In this document: piece after piece, positions 33,455 to 41,487 of the stretch
Numbering within the stretch: the stretch's first letter is position 1
How the letters are laid out: every line of letters begins with the position of its first letter
NCBI GenBank assembly: GCA_052390035.1
Contig: JBQTHI010000037.1
Location: 1 to 46,320 of the forward strand
Length of the DNA stretch: 46,320 nucleotides
Source of the DNA: JBQTHI01 sp052390035
Lineage (GTDB): Bacteria > Actinomycetota > Acidimicrobiia > Spongiisociales > ZC4RG35
Direction: 5' to 3'
The notes under the pieces: generated by a model
What the model was told of the DNA's origin: nothing
Seen by the model: the letters and a program-made list of their open reading frames with translations, nothing else
The model's database searches: none
Translations under genes and position numbers: made by a program

Positions 33455-33465
33455 CCGACGTTGAC
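33450..33465. promoter_or_regulatory. Palindromic operator candidate over the -35 box
   Basis: GTCAAC-CGAC-GTTGAC at 33450-33465 is a perfect 6+6 inverted repeat overlapping the TTGACA. A third GTCAAC half-site at 33424-33429 overlaps the -10. The arrangement would let a dimeric HTH protein block the promoter; the HTH protein encoded immediately downstream is the obvious candidate (inference). Confidence 0.5.
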
Positions 33466-33485
33466 GCGCTTCTGTCGGGGACGTA

Positions 33486-34076
33486 TCAGGAGGGCTCTTC
33501 GGCGCCGCGCAGATGACCCACCTCGTTCCAGAGAATGATGGCGCGGTGCCCCCGCTCCCATCCCAGCACCGAAATCGCCGCGGTCTCCAAGACCAGACCG
33601 GCGCCAACCGAAGGAGGGAGTCCCAACCAGCGAGCACCCAATATGCGCAAGGCGTGGCCATGGCCAAACAGAGCCACCGATCCCCGAACCGAATTAGTCC
33701 GTTCGATCACCCGGTCGGCGCGAGCCCCCACCTGATCAACCGTCTCGCCCCCGAGCACGCCGTGGGTCCAGATACTCCACCCAGGCGTCTCGAGCCGGAT
33801 CTCGGCGGTCCGCCGACCTTCGTACGCCCCGTAGTCCCACTCCGCCAGATCGGGTTCGACCTCGGCGGCGTATCCGGCCAACTCAGACGTCTCCCGTGCT
33901 CGTACCGCAGGCGAGGTCAGTGTCAGATCGAAGCGGAAACTGGCCAACATATCTCCAAGGGTCAGGGCCTGCTCCTGCCCCCGGAGGGTAAGGGGTATAT
34001 CGCTTCGGCCGGTGTGCCTTCCGGTCATGCTCCATTCGGTCTGGCCATGACGGATCAGGACGACCTGGGAGGACAT
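33486..34076 (-). CDS. Histidine phosphatase family protein
   Basis: A 196-residue phosphatase/mutase of the RHG family. The phospho-accepting His10 is in LIRHGQTEW, the second Arg in SPAVRARETS, the acid Glu in LAEWDYGAYEG and the second His in GHGHALRIL. The small size suggests a phosphatase more than a phosphoglycerate mutase. The ATG overlaps the zwf stop by one base (TGATG), so it is co-translated with the pentose-phosphate genes; a sugar-phosphate substrate is plausible but not shown. The longer frame from 34214 lies within zwf. Confidence 0.85.
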   Translation of the reverse strand: MSSQVVLIRHGQTEWSMTGRHTGRSDIPLTLRGQEQALTLGDMLASFRFDLTLTSPAVRARETSELAGYAAEVEPDLAEWDYGAYEGRRTAEIRLETPGWSIWTHGVLGGETVDQVGARADRVIERTNSVRGSVALFGHGHALRILGARWLGLPPSVGAGLVLETAAISVLGWERGHRAIILWNEVGHLRGAEEPS

Positions 34077-35476
34077 CAGTCCGATAGCGCCTCGCCCGCG
34101 TGCCAGTGACGGCCCGGACCGACCAGGTCTATGGCCCCCTGCGGCCCCCAACTTCCGACTTCGTACGCCTCCACAGGCGCCGGATCGGCGATCGCCGGCT
34201 CGACGATCCTCCACGCCTCTTCCACCGAGTCCTCACGAGCAAAGAGGCGGGCATCGCCGCCGAGGGCGTCACCCAGCAGGCGCTCATACGCTTCCGGCCC
34301 TTCCACACCGAGTTCCTGTTCAGTCTGAACGTCGAGATCGACGTCGTGACTCACCAGCGCCTCTCCAGGCATCTTGGCCTGCAGGCTGAGACCGATCAGG
34401 TAGTCGGGTTTCATGCGGAAGTGGAGCGTGTTGGAATGCGCCGTCCGTAGTCGGTCGGAGAACAACATCCTCGGCGGCGATTGAAACTCGACCACGGCCT
34501 CGGTCAGAGTTTGCCGAAGCCCCTTCCCGGCCCTTACGAAGAACGGGACACCTGCCCACCGCCAGGAGTCGATCTCGATCCTGAGGGCTACGAAGGTCTC
34601 AGTGGTCGAGTTGGCGGCGACCCCCTTCTCGCCGAGGTAGCCGTGGTATTGCCCGCGAATGATGTCATCAGGAGCAAAGGTGCGAATCGACTTGAGCACC
34701 TTGACCGTCTCGTCCCGCAAGGCGTCGGCGGCGGCCGACACCGGCGGTTCCATCGCCAGCAGGCTGACCACCTGCAGGAGGTGGTTCTGTACCACGTCCT
34801 TCAGCGTGCCCACCGAATCATAAAAGGCACCTCTCCCTTCCACCCCGAACGACTCCGCCATGGTGATCTGGACATTGTCGATGTAGTGGCGGTTCCATAC
34901 CGGCTCGAGTAGAGCGTTGGCAAACCGGAACACAAGCAAGTTGAGGACCGGCTCCTTGCCGAGAAAGTGGTCGATCCGGTAGATACCCTCCTCGGAGAAC
35001 CGCTCATGGAGAATCCGGTTCAAATCGCGGGCCGAGGCCAGGTCCCGCCCAAAAGGTTTCTCGACGACGACCCGACCGCGGTTAAGACCCACCTTGGCCA
35101 AGCCCTCCACGACCACGGGGAAGAGCGACGGGGGAATCGCCAGGTAAGACACAGGCAACCGGGCGGTGCCGGCCCGAGCTGCTACCCGTTCGTAGACCGA
35201 AGGGTCTTCGTAACGGCCGGCGACGTAACAGAGATGGTCGACCAGCCTCCGGAATACATCCTCGTCGATCTTCTTTCCGGCATCTTCGAGCGACTCCCTT
35301 GCCCGGCGCCGCAGATCGTCGTCGGTCCACTGAGAGGAGGCAACGCCTACCACAGGCAATTCCAGACGACCCCGCGAAGTTAGGTCATAGAGGGCCGGGA
35401 AGAGCTTCTTTCGAGCCAGATCGCCCGTAACGCCAAACAGGAGCAAGGCGTCGGCGGCGCCGACATGGTCAGCCAC
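34076..35476 (-). CDS. zwf: Glucose-6-phosphate 1-dehydrogenase
   Basis: A 466-residue enzyme making 6-phosphogluconolactone and NAD(P)H. The nucleotide loop is FGVTGDLARKKLFPALY near the N-terminus, the substrate/catalytic motif is RIDHFLGKE, and the conserved VVEKPFGRDL and QNHLLQ segments are present. GTG at 35476 gives the proper N-terminus and overlaps gnd by 8 bp; the longer frame from 35587 is inside gnd. No 6-phosphogluconolactonase or opcA gene is next to it. Confidence 0.94.
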   Translation of the reverse strand: MADHVGAADALLLFGVTGDLARKKLFPALYDLTSRGRLELPVVGVASSQWTDDDLRRRARESLEDAGKKIDEDVFRRLVDHLCYVAGRYEDPSVYERVAARAGTARLPVSYLAIPPSLFPVVVEGLAKVGLNRGRVVVEKPFGRDLASARDLNRILHERFSEEGIYRIDHFLGKEPVLNLLVFRFANALLEPVWNRHYIDNVQITMAESFGVEGRGAFYDSVGTLKDVVQNHLLQVVSLLAMEPPVSAAADALRDETVKVLKSIRTFAPDDIIRGQYHGYLGEKGVAANSTTETFVALRIEIDSWRWAGVPFFVRAGKGLRQTLTEAVVEFQSPPRMLFSDRLRTAHSNTLHFRMKPDYLIGLSLQAKMPGEALVSHDVDLDVQTEQELGVEGPEAYERLLGDALGGDARLFAREDSVEEAWRIVEPAIADPAPVEAYEVGSWGPQGAIDLVGPGRHWHAGEALSD

Positions 35477-36488
35477 CGGCGGGCACCTCCACATGGCCAC
35501 CGAACTGGCGGCGCATCGCCGACAGGGCGCGATCGGCAAAGTCTCCCTGATCCCGCGAGGCGAATCTCTGGTGGAGGGCGGCGGCAATCACGTGGGCAGG
35601 GACCCCAAGGTCGATGGCGCTTTGCACCGTCCATCGACCCTCCCCGGAATCGGATACCTGTCCGCTGAACTCGGACAGGTCGGGGTCGTCGGCGAGGGCC
35701 GTGGCGGTCAGGTCGAGCAACCAGGAACTGATCACGCTGCCCCGTCGCCAGACTTCTGCGATGGCCGCGACGTCCATCTCATAGCGATAGCGCTCGGGGT
35801 TGCGCAGCGGGGCGGTTTCGGCGTCCGCCTTGGCACCGTCGAGGCCGAGACCGGCGCGTTCGAGAATCGCCAGGCCTTCGGCATAAGCGGCCATCACGCC
35901 GTATTCGATGCCGTTGTGCACCATCTTCACGAAGTGCCCGGCGCCGGACCGACCACAGTGAAGGTACCCCGACTCGCCCGCCAGGGTCTCACCGGTCTTT
36001 CCCGGGGTGCGTGACGCTGCCTCGAGCCCCGGGGCAAGGCTTCGCCAGATGGGTTCCAGTCTCTCGACCGCCGGCTTCTCTCCGCCGATCATCAGGCAAA
36101 ACCCCCGCTGGCGCCCATGGACCCCGCCGCTTGTTCCCACGTCCACGTAATGGAGACCGTTCTCGGCGAGGGTCGCGGCGCGGCGGATGTCGTCTTCGAA
36201 GAAGCTGTTCCCTCCGTCAATCACCGTGTCGCCCCTGGTGAGGTAGGGGACAAGCTGACCGACCGTCGCTTCAACAAAAGCGGCGGGAATCATGACCCAG
36301 ACTGCCCGGGGCGGAGCCAGGGCGTTCGCCAAAACCTCGAGCGATCCGGCCGGGATGGCGCCCTCCTCGGCCAGGGCAGAAACCGACTCTGGGTTGAGGT
36401 CATAGACGACGCAGGCATGCCCGTCTGCCATCAGCCGCCTGACCAGGTTGGCCCCCATCCGACCCAGCCCGATCATCCCTAACTGCAC
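35469..36488 (-). CDS. gnd: 6-phosphogluconate dehydrogenase, decarboxylating (short type)
   Basis: A 339-residue enzyme converting 6-phosphogluconate to ribulose-5-phosphate and CO2. The Rossmann start is LGMIGLGRMGANL, followed by VIDGGNSFFEDD, VDVGTSGGVHGRQRGFCLMIGG, and the catalytic Lys in HFVKMVHNGIEYG. The length matches the short, often NAD-dependent type and not the 470-residue form. GTG at 36488 is chosen by the Rossmann start. It precedes zwf with an 8-bp overlap. A CCTAAGGT sequence lies 10 bases upstream of the GTG. Confidence 0.92.
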   Translation of the reverse strand: MQLGMIGLGRMGANLVRRLMADGHACVVYDLNPESVSALAEEGAIPAGSLEVLANALAPPRAVWVMIPAAFVEATVGQLVPYLTRGDTVIDGGNSFFEDDIRRAATLAENGLHYVDVGTSGGVHGRQRGFCLMIGGEKPAVERLEPIWRSLAPGLEAASRTPGKTGETLAGESGYLHCGRSGAGHFVKMVHNGIEYGVMAAYAEGLAILERAGLGLDGAKADAETAPLRNPERYRYEMDVAAIAEVWRRGSVISSWLLDLTATALADDPDLSEFSGQVSDSGEGRWTVQSAIDLGVPAHVIAAALHQRFASRDQGDFADRALSAMRRQFGGHVEVPAGG

Positions 36489-36512
36489 GAGACCGCCTAC
36501 CTTAGGTTGGGG

Positions 36513-36530
36513 GTGGGGTACTGCCCCCAC
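36513..36530 (-). terminator. Hairpin between hmgA and gnd
   Basis: GTGGGG at 36513-36518 pairs with CCCCAC at 36525-36530 around a 6-base loop, 23 bases after the hmgA stop. It is short and lacks a T-run, so it is only a possible terminator for hmgA. Confidence 0.35.
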
Positions 36531-36552
36531 AATCGTCTAAGGAACGGACGGC

Positions 36553-37740
36553 TCACGCGATGGTGCCCGGCTCGGCCGGCGTTTCGGGGCTGGGCTGGTA
36601 CCAACTGAACATGTAGTCCGGGTTGTCGATCAGCCGGGAGAATTCACTAAGTCGCAAAGGCCGGAAAGTGTCGCACATCACCGCCAACTCGGTGGTGGCG
36701 GTCGCACCGAGGGCTTTTTCCGCCAGCCCGGGTTGGGGGCCATGAGGAATCCCATAAGGATGAAGGGTGATCGAGCCCACTTCAATTCCCTTGCGGCTCT
36801 CGAAGTTGCCCGATACGTAATAGATCATCTCGTCCGACTGCAGGTTCGAGTGGTTATAGGGAATCGGCACCGCCTGTTCGTCCCATTCCAACCGGCGAGG
36901 GCAGAACGAGCAGATGACGAATCCAGGGCCTTCGAAGGTCTGATGGGCCGGCGGCGGTTGATGAAGCCGACCCGATTTTGGTTCAAAGTCGGCGATGTTG
37001 AATGTCCACGGGAAGACGTAACCATCCCAGCCGACAACGTTGAAGGGGTGATAGTCGAGCACGTAGGTCTGATGCCCGCCGCGGACCCGCACTGTCACGC
37101 GGTATTCACCCTGCTCGTCGTGGGTTCGCAGTTCGACGGGCCCGTGGATGTCGCGGTGGTAGTAGGGAGCGTGCTCGAGCAGATTCCCGTACTGGTTTCG
37201 ATAACGGCGGGGGATTTCGATCTGGCCGGGGCTGACGAAGATCAACAGCCGGTGGGTTGCCTCCCCCACCAACCGGTAGGTGGTACCGCGAGGTATGACG
37301 ATGTAATCGCCCGGCCGGTAGGGAAGATCTCCGAAGATGGATTCGATCAGCCCCTCGCCCTCGTGAACAAAGATGACCTCATCACCTTCGCCGTTTCGGT
37401 AAAAGCCTTCTCCCGTTTCGACCGGCCGGCACAGCCAAATCTCGACGTCGCCGTTCCACATCAGGAGTCGGCGTCCACTCACCAGGTCGCCCTCGTTGGG
37501 CAAAATTGCGGTGTTGAGAAGATGGTGCTGATGCTGTTCGGGAACCCATTCGTTTCTCGAGATCGGGACGAAACCGCCCAACGCCATCACTCGACAAGGG
37601 GTTTGGAGGTGATAGAGGATCGAGTAGTTGCCCGAGAAACCCTCCATACCCATGACCTGTTCGGTCAGAAGCAGACCTTTGCGTCGCATCTGGGTGTGGC
37701 GTTTGGCCGGCACATCCCCAAGTCGCATGTAGGTTGGCAT
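36553..37740 (-). CDS. hmgA: Homogentisate 1,2-dioxygenase
   Basis: A 395-residue iron dioxygenase that opens the ring of homogentisate in Tyr/Phe breakdown. Cupin-like features are the HQHHLLNTAILPN segment, the PFNVVGWDGYVFPWTFNI core, the metal-binding region around YNHSNLQSDEMIYYVSGNF, and the family signature LHPYGIPHGPQPG. It is alone here; maleylacetoacetate isomerase and fumarylacetoacetase genes are not in the window. The ATG at 37740 has a TAAGGT box 10 bases upstream on the same strand. Confidence 0.92.
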   Translation of the reverse strand: MPTYMRLGDVPAKRHTQMRRKGLLLTEQVMGMEGFSGNYSILYHLQTPCRVMALGGFVPISRNEWVPEQHQHHLLNTAILPNEGDLVSGRRLLMWNGDVEIWLCRPVETGEGFYRNGEGDEVIFVHEGEGLIESIFGDLPYRPGDYIVIPRGTTYRLVGEATHRLLIFVSPGQIEIPRRYRNQYGNLLEHAPYYHRDIHGPVELRTHDEQGEYRVTVRVRGGHQTYVLDYHPFNVVGWDGYVFPWTFNIADFEPKSGRLHQPPPAHQTFEGPGFVICSFCPRRLEWDEQAVPIPYNHSNLQSDEMIYYVSGNFESRKGIEVGSITLHPYGIPHGPQPGLAEKALGATATTELAVMCDTFRPLRLSEFSRLIDNPDYMFSWYQPSPETPAEPGTIA

Positions 37741-37861
37741 ACGAGGGCCAACCTTAGGGAGCGATCACCAAGGTGTCGCCGTGGATGCGTAGAACACGTC
37801 GGGCGGTTCTTAAGACGATCGTGGGGGCTATGGCACACCCAGAACCTTAGGTAAGCGGTGC
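37741..37861. other. Spacer between ABC-F gene and hmgA with repeated ACCTTAGG
   Basis: This 121-bp gap contains two copies of ACCTTAGG, at 37751-37758 and 37844-37851; a third copy stands before gnd at 36499-36506. On the minus strand the first and third place TAAGGT 10 bases before the hmgA and gnd starts, so they could be -10 boxes or an operator with half-site ACCT/AGGT. Confidence 0.35.
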
Positions 37862-39460
37862 TCAGGCGAGAGCGACCAGGTCCAGCAGGGACTGGTCGAA
37901 GAACCGGGTGCGACCTTCTGGCATCAGCAGGGCTTTGTCGGGGCCCAGGGCGGCGACGAAGTCGGTGTCGTGGCTCACCAGGACGATGGTTCCCTCGTAT
38001 TGTTCGAGCGCGAGGAGCAACGCCTCTTTTGCCTGGGGATCGAGGTTGTTGGTGGGCTCGTCCAGCAACAGCACGTTTGGTCTGCCCAGCACCACCATCG
38101 CCAGGGCCAGCTTGGTCTTCTCTCCCCCCGACAGGGTGGCAGCGTCCTGGCCGATCTTGTCTGCCAAGAGGAAGTGGCCGAGGAGGGTCCGCAGGGGCAG
38201 GTCAGGATGGTCGGAGACGGCCCGCACATGGTCGAACACGGTCATCCCGGGCACGATCTGTTCGTGCTCCTGGGCGTAGTAGCCGAGCATGGCGTTGTGG
38301 CCCAGAATCACTTCACCCAAATCGCTTGACTCCACCCCGGCCAGGATGCGAAGCAGGGTCGTTTTGCCAGCACCGTTGAGTCCCATTATCAGAAGGCGCT
38401 CGCCCCGGTCGAGAACAACGTCGACATCCACAAACACCAGATTTTCACCAAACGATTTGGCTAGCTCGGTGGCACGCAGCGGGGTGACACCGGACGGCTT
38501 CGGTTGGGGAAACCGAACCGCCACCGCCTTCCCCCGCTTCCCCACCTCGACCAGTTCCTTTTTCAGTCGCTCCACCCTGGTCTCCATCGACCGGGCCACC
38601 TTGGCCATCTTTTCCGTGGTCCCCTTGAACCGCCGGATGTTGTATTCGAGGCGCTCGATCACTTCCTCCTGATGACGTCGCTCCCGCTGGCGCTGCTCAC
38701 GTCGCTTCTGCCGCTCGATGAGGAAGCTCGAATAGTTGCCCCGATACGGCTCCAAGCGATCGCCATCCAATTCGAGAACGCTGGTGATGGCGGTGTCGAG
38801 CAGAGGGAGGTCGTGGCTCACCAGCATGATGCCGCCCCTAAATCCCGACAGATATTCGACCAGCCACGCCTTGGCATCGAGGTCGAGGTGGTTGGTGGGC
38901 TCGTCGAGAAGCAGGGTGTCGGTCTCGGCAAACAGGATCCGGGCAAGCTCCACCCGCCGGCGCTGACCGCCTGACATCGTTGCCACCGGCTGGTCCAACT
39001 CGGTGACTCCAATCCCGAGGTTGGCCGCCACCTGTTTGGCTTCGGCTTCGGCCACGTAACCGCCCTTGGCCCAGAACTCGTCCTGCAAGCGGGCGTGGCG
39101 GCGGATCGCCTCGTCCCGGGCGTCCCCTTCCAGACGTTCCATCTTGCGGCGGGTCTCTTCGATCCTTCGCAGCATCGTCCCGATCTGGCGGGCCGCGAGG
39201 ATCCGTTCGAGGGCGCTCACATCGGGTCGCTCCAGGTCGGGTGGCACTGCTTCCTGTGAGAAGTAGCCGAGATTGCCCGACCTCAACACCGATCCGGTGT
39301 GGGCGATCGGATAGCCGGCCAATGTCCGCATGAGGGTGGTCTTGCCCGCCCCATTGCGGCCGACCAGGCCAATCTTGTCGCCCTGCTGCACGCTGAAGGA
39401 GGCTTCTTCCAGCAGGAGCCGGGTGCCGATTTCGATCCGCAGGTCACGGACTACCAGCAT
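37862..39460 (-). CDS. ABC-F family ATPase
   Basis: A 532-residue soluble protein with two ABC domains and no membrane part, the ABC-F type acting on ribosomes (translation factor or antibiotic resistance). Walker A boxes are GRNGAGKTT (about 34-42) and GLNGAGKTT; signatures are MSGGQRRRVELARIL and LSGGEKTKLALAM; each has LLLDEPTN. The charged linker between them (about residues 245-330) is the usual ribosome-probing segment. GGGGAGGTG lies just upstream of the ATG, inside the end of the methyltransferase gene. The subfamily cannot be decided without a tree. Confidence 0.9.
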   Translation of the reverse strand: MLVVRDLRIEIGTRLLLEEASFSVQQGDKIGLVGRNGAGKTTLMRTLAGYPIAHTGSVLRSGNLGYFSQEAVPPDLERPDVSALERILAARQIGTMLRRIEETRRKMERLEGDARDEAIRRHARLQDEFWAKGGYVAEAEAKQVAANLGIGVTELDQPVATMSGGQRRRVELARILFAETDTLLLDEPTNHLDLDAKAWLVEYLSGFRGGIMLVSHDLPLLDTAITSVLELDGDRLEPYRGNYSSFLIERQKRREQRQRERRHQEEVIERLEYNIRRFKGTTEKMAKVARSMETRVERLKKELVEVGKRGKAVAVRFPQPKPSGVTPLRATELAKSFGENLVFVDVDVVLDRGERLLIMGLNGAGKTTLLRILAGVESSDLGEVILGHNAMLGYYAQEHEQIVPGMTVFDHVRAVSDHPDLPLRTLLGHFLLADKIGQDAATLSGGEKTKLALAMVVLGRPNVLLLDEPTNNLDPQAKEALLLALEQYEGTIVLVSHDTDFVAALGPDKALLMPEGRTRFFDQSLLDLVALA

Positions 39461-39463
39461 GAT

Positions 39464-40297
39464 TCACCTCCCCACTTTGGAAGCGGCCTTCCACCAAAGC
39501 GTCACGAACATTCGATCGGGTTTCCCCACCTGCCAATGGCCCGGCTCTCCGGTCAACTCCGGGGTGAGCAGCTCAATCAGCTCCCCATAACGGTGGCGGG
39601 GCAAGACTAAACGTCTCCCGTAAAGCTCGACGATATCGTCGACGGATTCAAACCACAGATCGGAACGTGACCGCCACCGCTCGATCGTAGGCACCACCCC
39701 GAGCACCTCTTCAACTACCGCCGCCAGGTCGCTGCTCGTCGGACCGTCCGGTCGGTCGAGACTGTGCAGGGCCTGGTAGTAACGACCGAGATGGGTCCAC
39801 GGATGGGTTTCGGTCATTTCGATGACCACTCCCCGTCGCGCCTTCTTCGCCAAGGCCTCAACAAAAGGGCCAACGTCAGCGACGTCGTAGACAACATGGG
39901 CGCACATCCCGACGTCGTGAACCCGCACCTGGCGAGCAACCTCGGGCCAGCGCCCCTCGATGACGCTGACGGGCAGCCCGCGGCCAAGGTCATGAAGGCC
40001 GGCCAACATGCCCGGGGCAGGTTCGACCGCGGTGACCCGATGGCCGGCTTGGGCGAGTGGAAGCGAGGCCCGGCCGGTGCCGGCTCCGATGTCGAGGACG
40101 GTCCCTCTCGGACCGGCAATGGCCGTCACCCTGGCCGAGGTGGGCGTGGCCTGTTTCGAATCGATCGCGATCTCGGCCCGTCGTTTCCAGGTTGGGGCCG
40201 GCCAGCCGTACGGAGACCCTTCGGCCGCGTCGAGCAGAGACTGGGGGATGGCCCAGGCCTCCAAGGCCTGACGCCACCGGTCAGCGGCCGAATTCAT
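39464..40297 (-). CDS. SAM-dependent methyltransferase
   Basis: A 277-residue class I methyltransferase. SAM motif I is VLDIGAGTGRASLPLA, motif II follows with VTAVEPAPGMLAGL, and the later sheet ends with VVIEMTETHPWTHLG. The acceptor is unknown. ATG at 40297 overlaps the stop of the DinB gene by one base (TGATG). Its last codons contain the ribosome-binding site for the ABC-F gene, so the four genes DUF2087, DinB, methyltransferase and ABC-F are co-translated. Confidence 0.85.
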   Translation of the reverse strand: MNSAADRWRQALEAWAIPQSLLDAAEGSPYGWPAPTWKRRAEIAIDSKQATPTSARVTAIAGPRGTVLDIGAGTGRASLPLAQAGHRVTAVEPAPGMLAGLHDLGRGLPVSVIEGRWPEVARQVRVHDVGMCAHVVYDVADVGPFVEALAKKARRGVVIEMTETHPWTHLGRYYQALHSLDRPDGPTSSDLAAVVEEVLGVVPTIERWRSRSDLWFESVDDIVELYGRRLVLPRHRYGELIELLTPELTGEPGHWQVGKPDRMFVTLWWKAASKVGR

Positions 40298-40791
40298 CAC
40301 CCTTGTTGGGTGAGCAGCCCTTCCAGCTGGGCGGCGTGCTCTTCGAGGTGGCCGATCAAGGTGCGCTCGATGATGTCGGTAACCGGAACCTCTCCGGTCC
40401 TGTAATGGAGACCGACAGCCCGGTCCCAACCTTCCGGGAGGGCGTGGAGAAATGCCTTCAAATCACTCAGATCGGAGCGGACCTCCTCCCAGAGCGTTTC
40501 GATGGGTGTGTCCAATCCTTCTTCGATCCCGGTCATCCGGCTCGGATCATCACTCTTGCGGCCATATGGAACGGCCGCCCCTCCGAACTCGTCGATTACA
40601 TCCCCCGCTTGCTCGGTCCAGAATTGGATGAATTCAGCCAGATGTCCCCAAACCTGGCCAGCCTCCCACTGCTCACCGGTATGTGGATCGGCTCCGGTAA
40701 GGCCATTAAGCGGAGCAGCTACCCGGCGCAGCCGTCGCTCAACCGTGTCGAGCCGATCGAGCCAGGACCGCACATCATTCGTTGTCGACAT
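40297..40791 (-). CDS. DinB-like/maleylpyruvate-isomerase-fold protein
   Basis: A 164-residue four-helix protein of the DinB/MDMPI superfamily, whose members often use mycothiol or bacillithiol with a metal. The His ligands are plausible at GQVWGHLAEFIQFW, and at HLEEHAAQL near the C-terminus, the usual placement. GGAGG precedes the ATG at 40791 with good spacing. It overlaps the DUF2087 gene by 17 bp. The reaction is unknown; detoxification is possible. Confidence 0.8.
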   Translation of the reverse strand: MSTTNDVRSWLDRLDTVERRLRRVAAPLNGLTGADPHTGEQWEAGQVWGHLAEFIQFWTEQAGDVIDEFGGAAVPYGRKSDDPSRMTGIEEGLDTPIETLWEEVRSDLSDLKAFLHALPEGWDRAVGLHYRTGEVPVTDIIERTLIGHLEEHAAQLEGLLTQQG

Positions 40792-41023
40792 CGACCCTTC
40801 CTCCAGTCCGCCAATATGAGCCGTCGGCCCGAGATAGGAACCCTTCATCAACCATATGTCGACGGAGAGCGGCAAAGTCGGGGTGGAAGGCCAAGAGGAT
40901 CGCGTTCACCTGCCTCTCGGTGTAGCGGATGCCGACCTCGAACTCCTGGGCGAGACGATCGAGCAGATCGATGGCAAGGCGCAGGAAGTCGTTGAGGCTG
41001 AGCAACTGTCCGAGGCTAGACAA
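40775..41023 (-). CDS. DUF2087 small protein
   Basis: An 82-residue protein with the DUF2087 domain: YTERQVNAILLAFHPDFAALRRHMVDEGFLSRADGSYWR, given here only as its recognised pattern. This winged-helix-like module often occurs fused to regulators. The start is TTG at 41023, since no ATG or GTG exists upstream before a stop. It is the first gene of the four-gene group ending in the ABC-F gene, and only 22 bp from the divergent SRPBCC gene. Confidence 0.72.
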   Translation of the reverse strand: MSSLGQLLSLNDFLRLAIDLLDRLAQEFEVGIRYTERQVNAILLAFHPDFAALRRHMVDEGFLSRADGSYWRTGGRVDVDNE

Positions 41024-41036
41024 ATCGACGGCTGTT

Positions 41037-41042
41037 TAACGT
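41037..41042 (+). promoter_or_regulatory. Candidate -10 box for leaderless SRPBCC gene
   Basis: TAACGT ends six bases before GTG 41049 (three before GTG 41046). The same six-base spacing is seen at other genes here. No clear -35. Confidence 0.35.
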
Positions 41043-41045
41043 GCT

Positions 41046-41486
41046 GTGGTGCCCGAGCAGCAGTTCCGCCACACCGGCTTCGCACCCGCCTCAACCAATG
41101 TCTGCTGGCAGGCGCTGCAGCGTCCCGAAACGTGGCTGGGAATCGGAGGGGTCAGGTCCATCGACCATCCCACCTTCGATCAGGGTGGTGGCCTGACCGG
41201 GTATCGGTTCACGGTCGACGTTGCCGGTTCGACCTACCACGGTACCGCCACCCGATTGGCCCACGAGCCACCAAAACTACTGGAGATGGCTATCGACTCG
41301 GACATCGTCGGCGGCCTGGTCGCCGTGTTACTGGACGGCAACCTCGAAGGCACCAAGGTGACCGTCGAGATGCAGATGACCTCAAGGGGTTTCCTGGCAA
41401 CGATGCTGTTCCCGGTAATCACGGGAGCCGTGGCCACTGGATTTGACAGAACGGCCGACGCATTCATCGCCGCCTTGGCCGGATGA
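41046..41486 (+). CDS. SRPBCC/polyketide-cyclase-like ligand-binding protein
   Basis: A 146-residue START-fold protein. It shows an N-terminal strand with FAPASTNVCWQALQRPETW, a mid strand YRFTVDVAGSTYHGTATR, and a C-terminal long helix (ATGFDRTADAFIAALAG). Such proteins bind hydrophobic ligands; the exact role is unknown. GTG 41046 and GTG 41049 are both possible, the latter if the transcript is leaderless. It is a single gene on the plus strand and ends one base before atpC on the other strand. Confidence 0.75.
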   Translation: MVPEQQFRHTGFAPASTNVCWQALQRPETWLGIGGVRSIDHPTFDQGGGLTGYRFTVDVAGSTYHGTATRLAHEPPKLLEMAIDSDIVGGLVAVLLDGNLEGTKVTVEMQMTSRGFLATMLFPVITGAVATGFDRTADAFIAALAG

Positions 41487-41487
41487 G

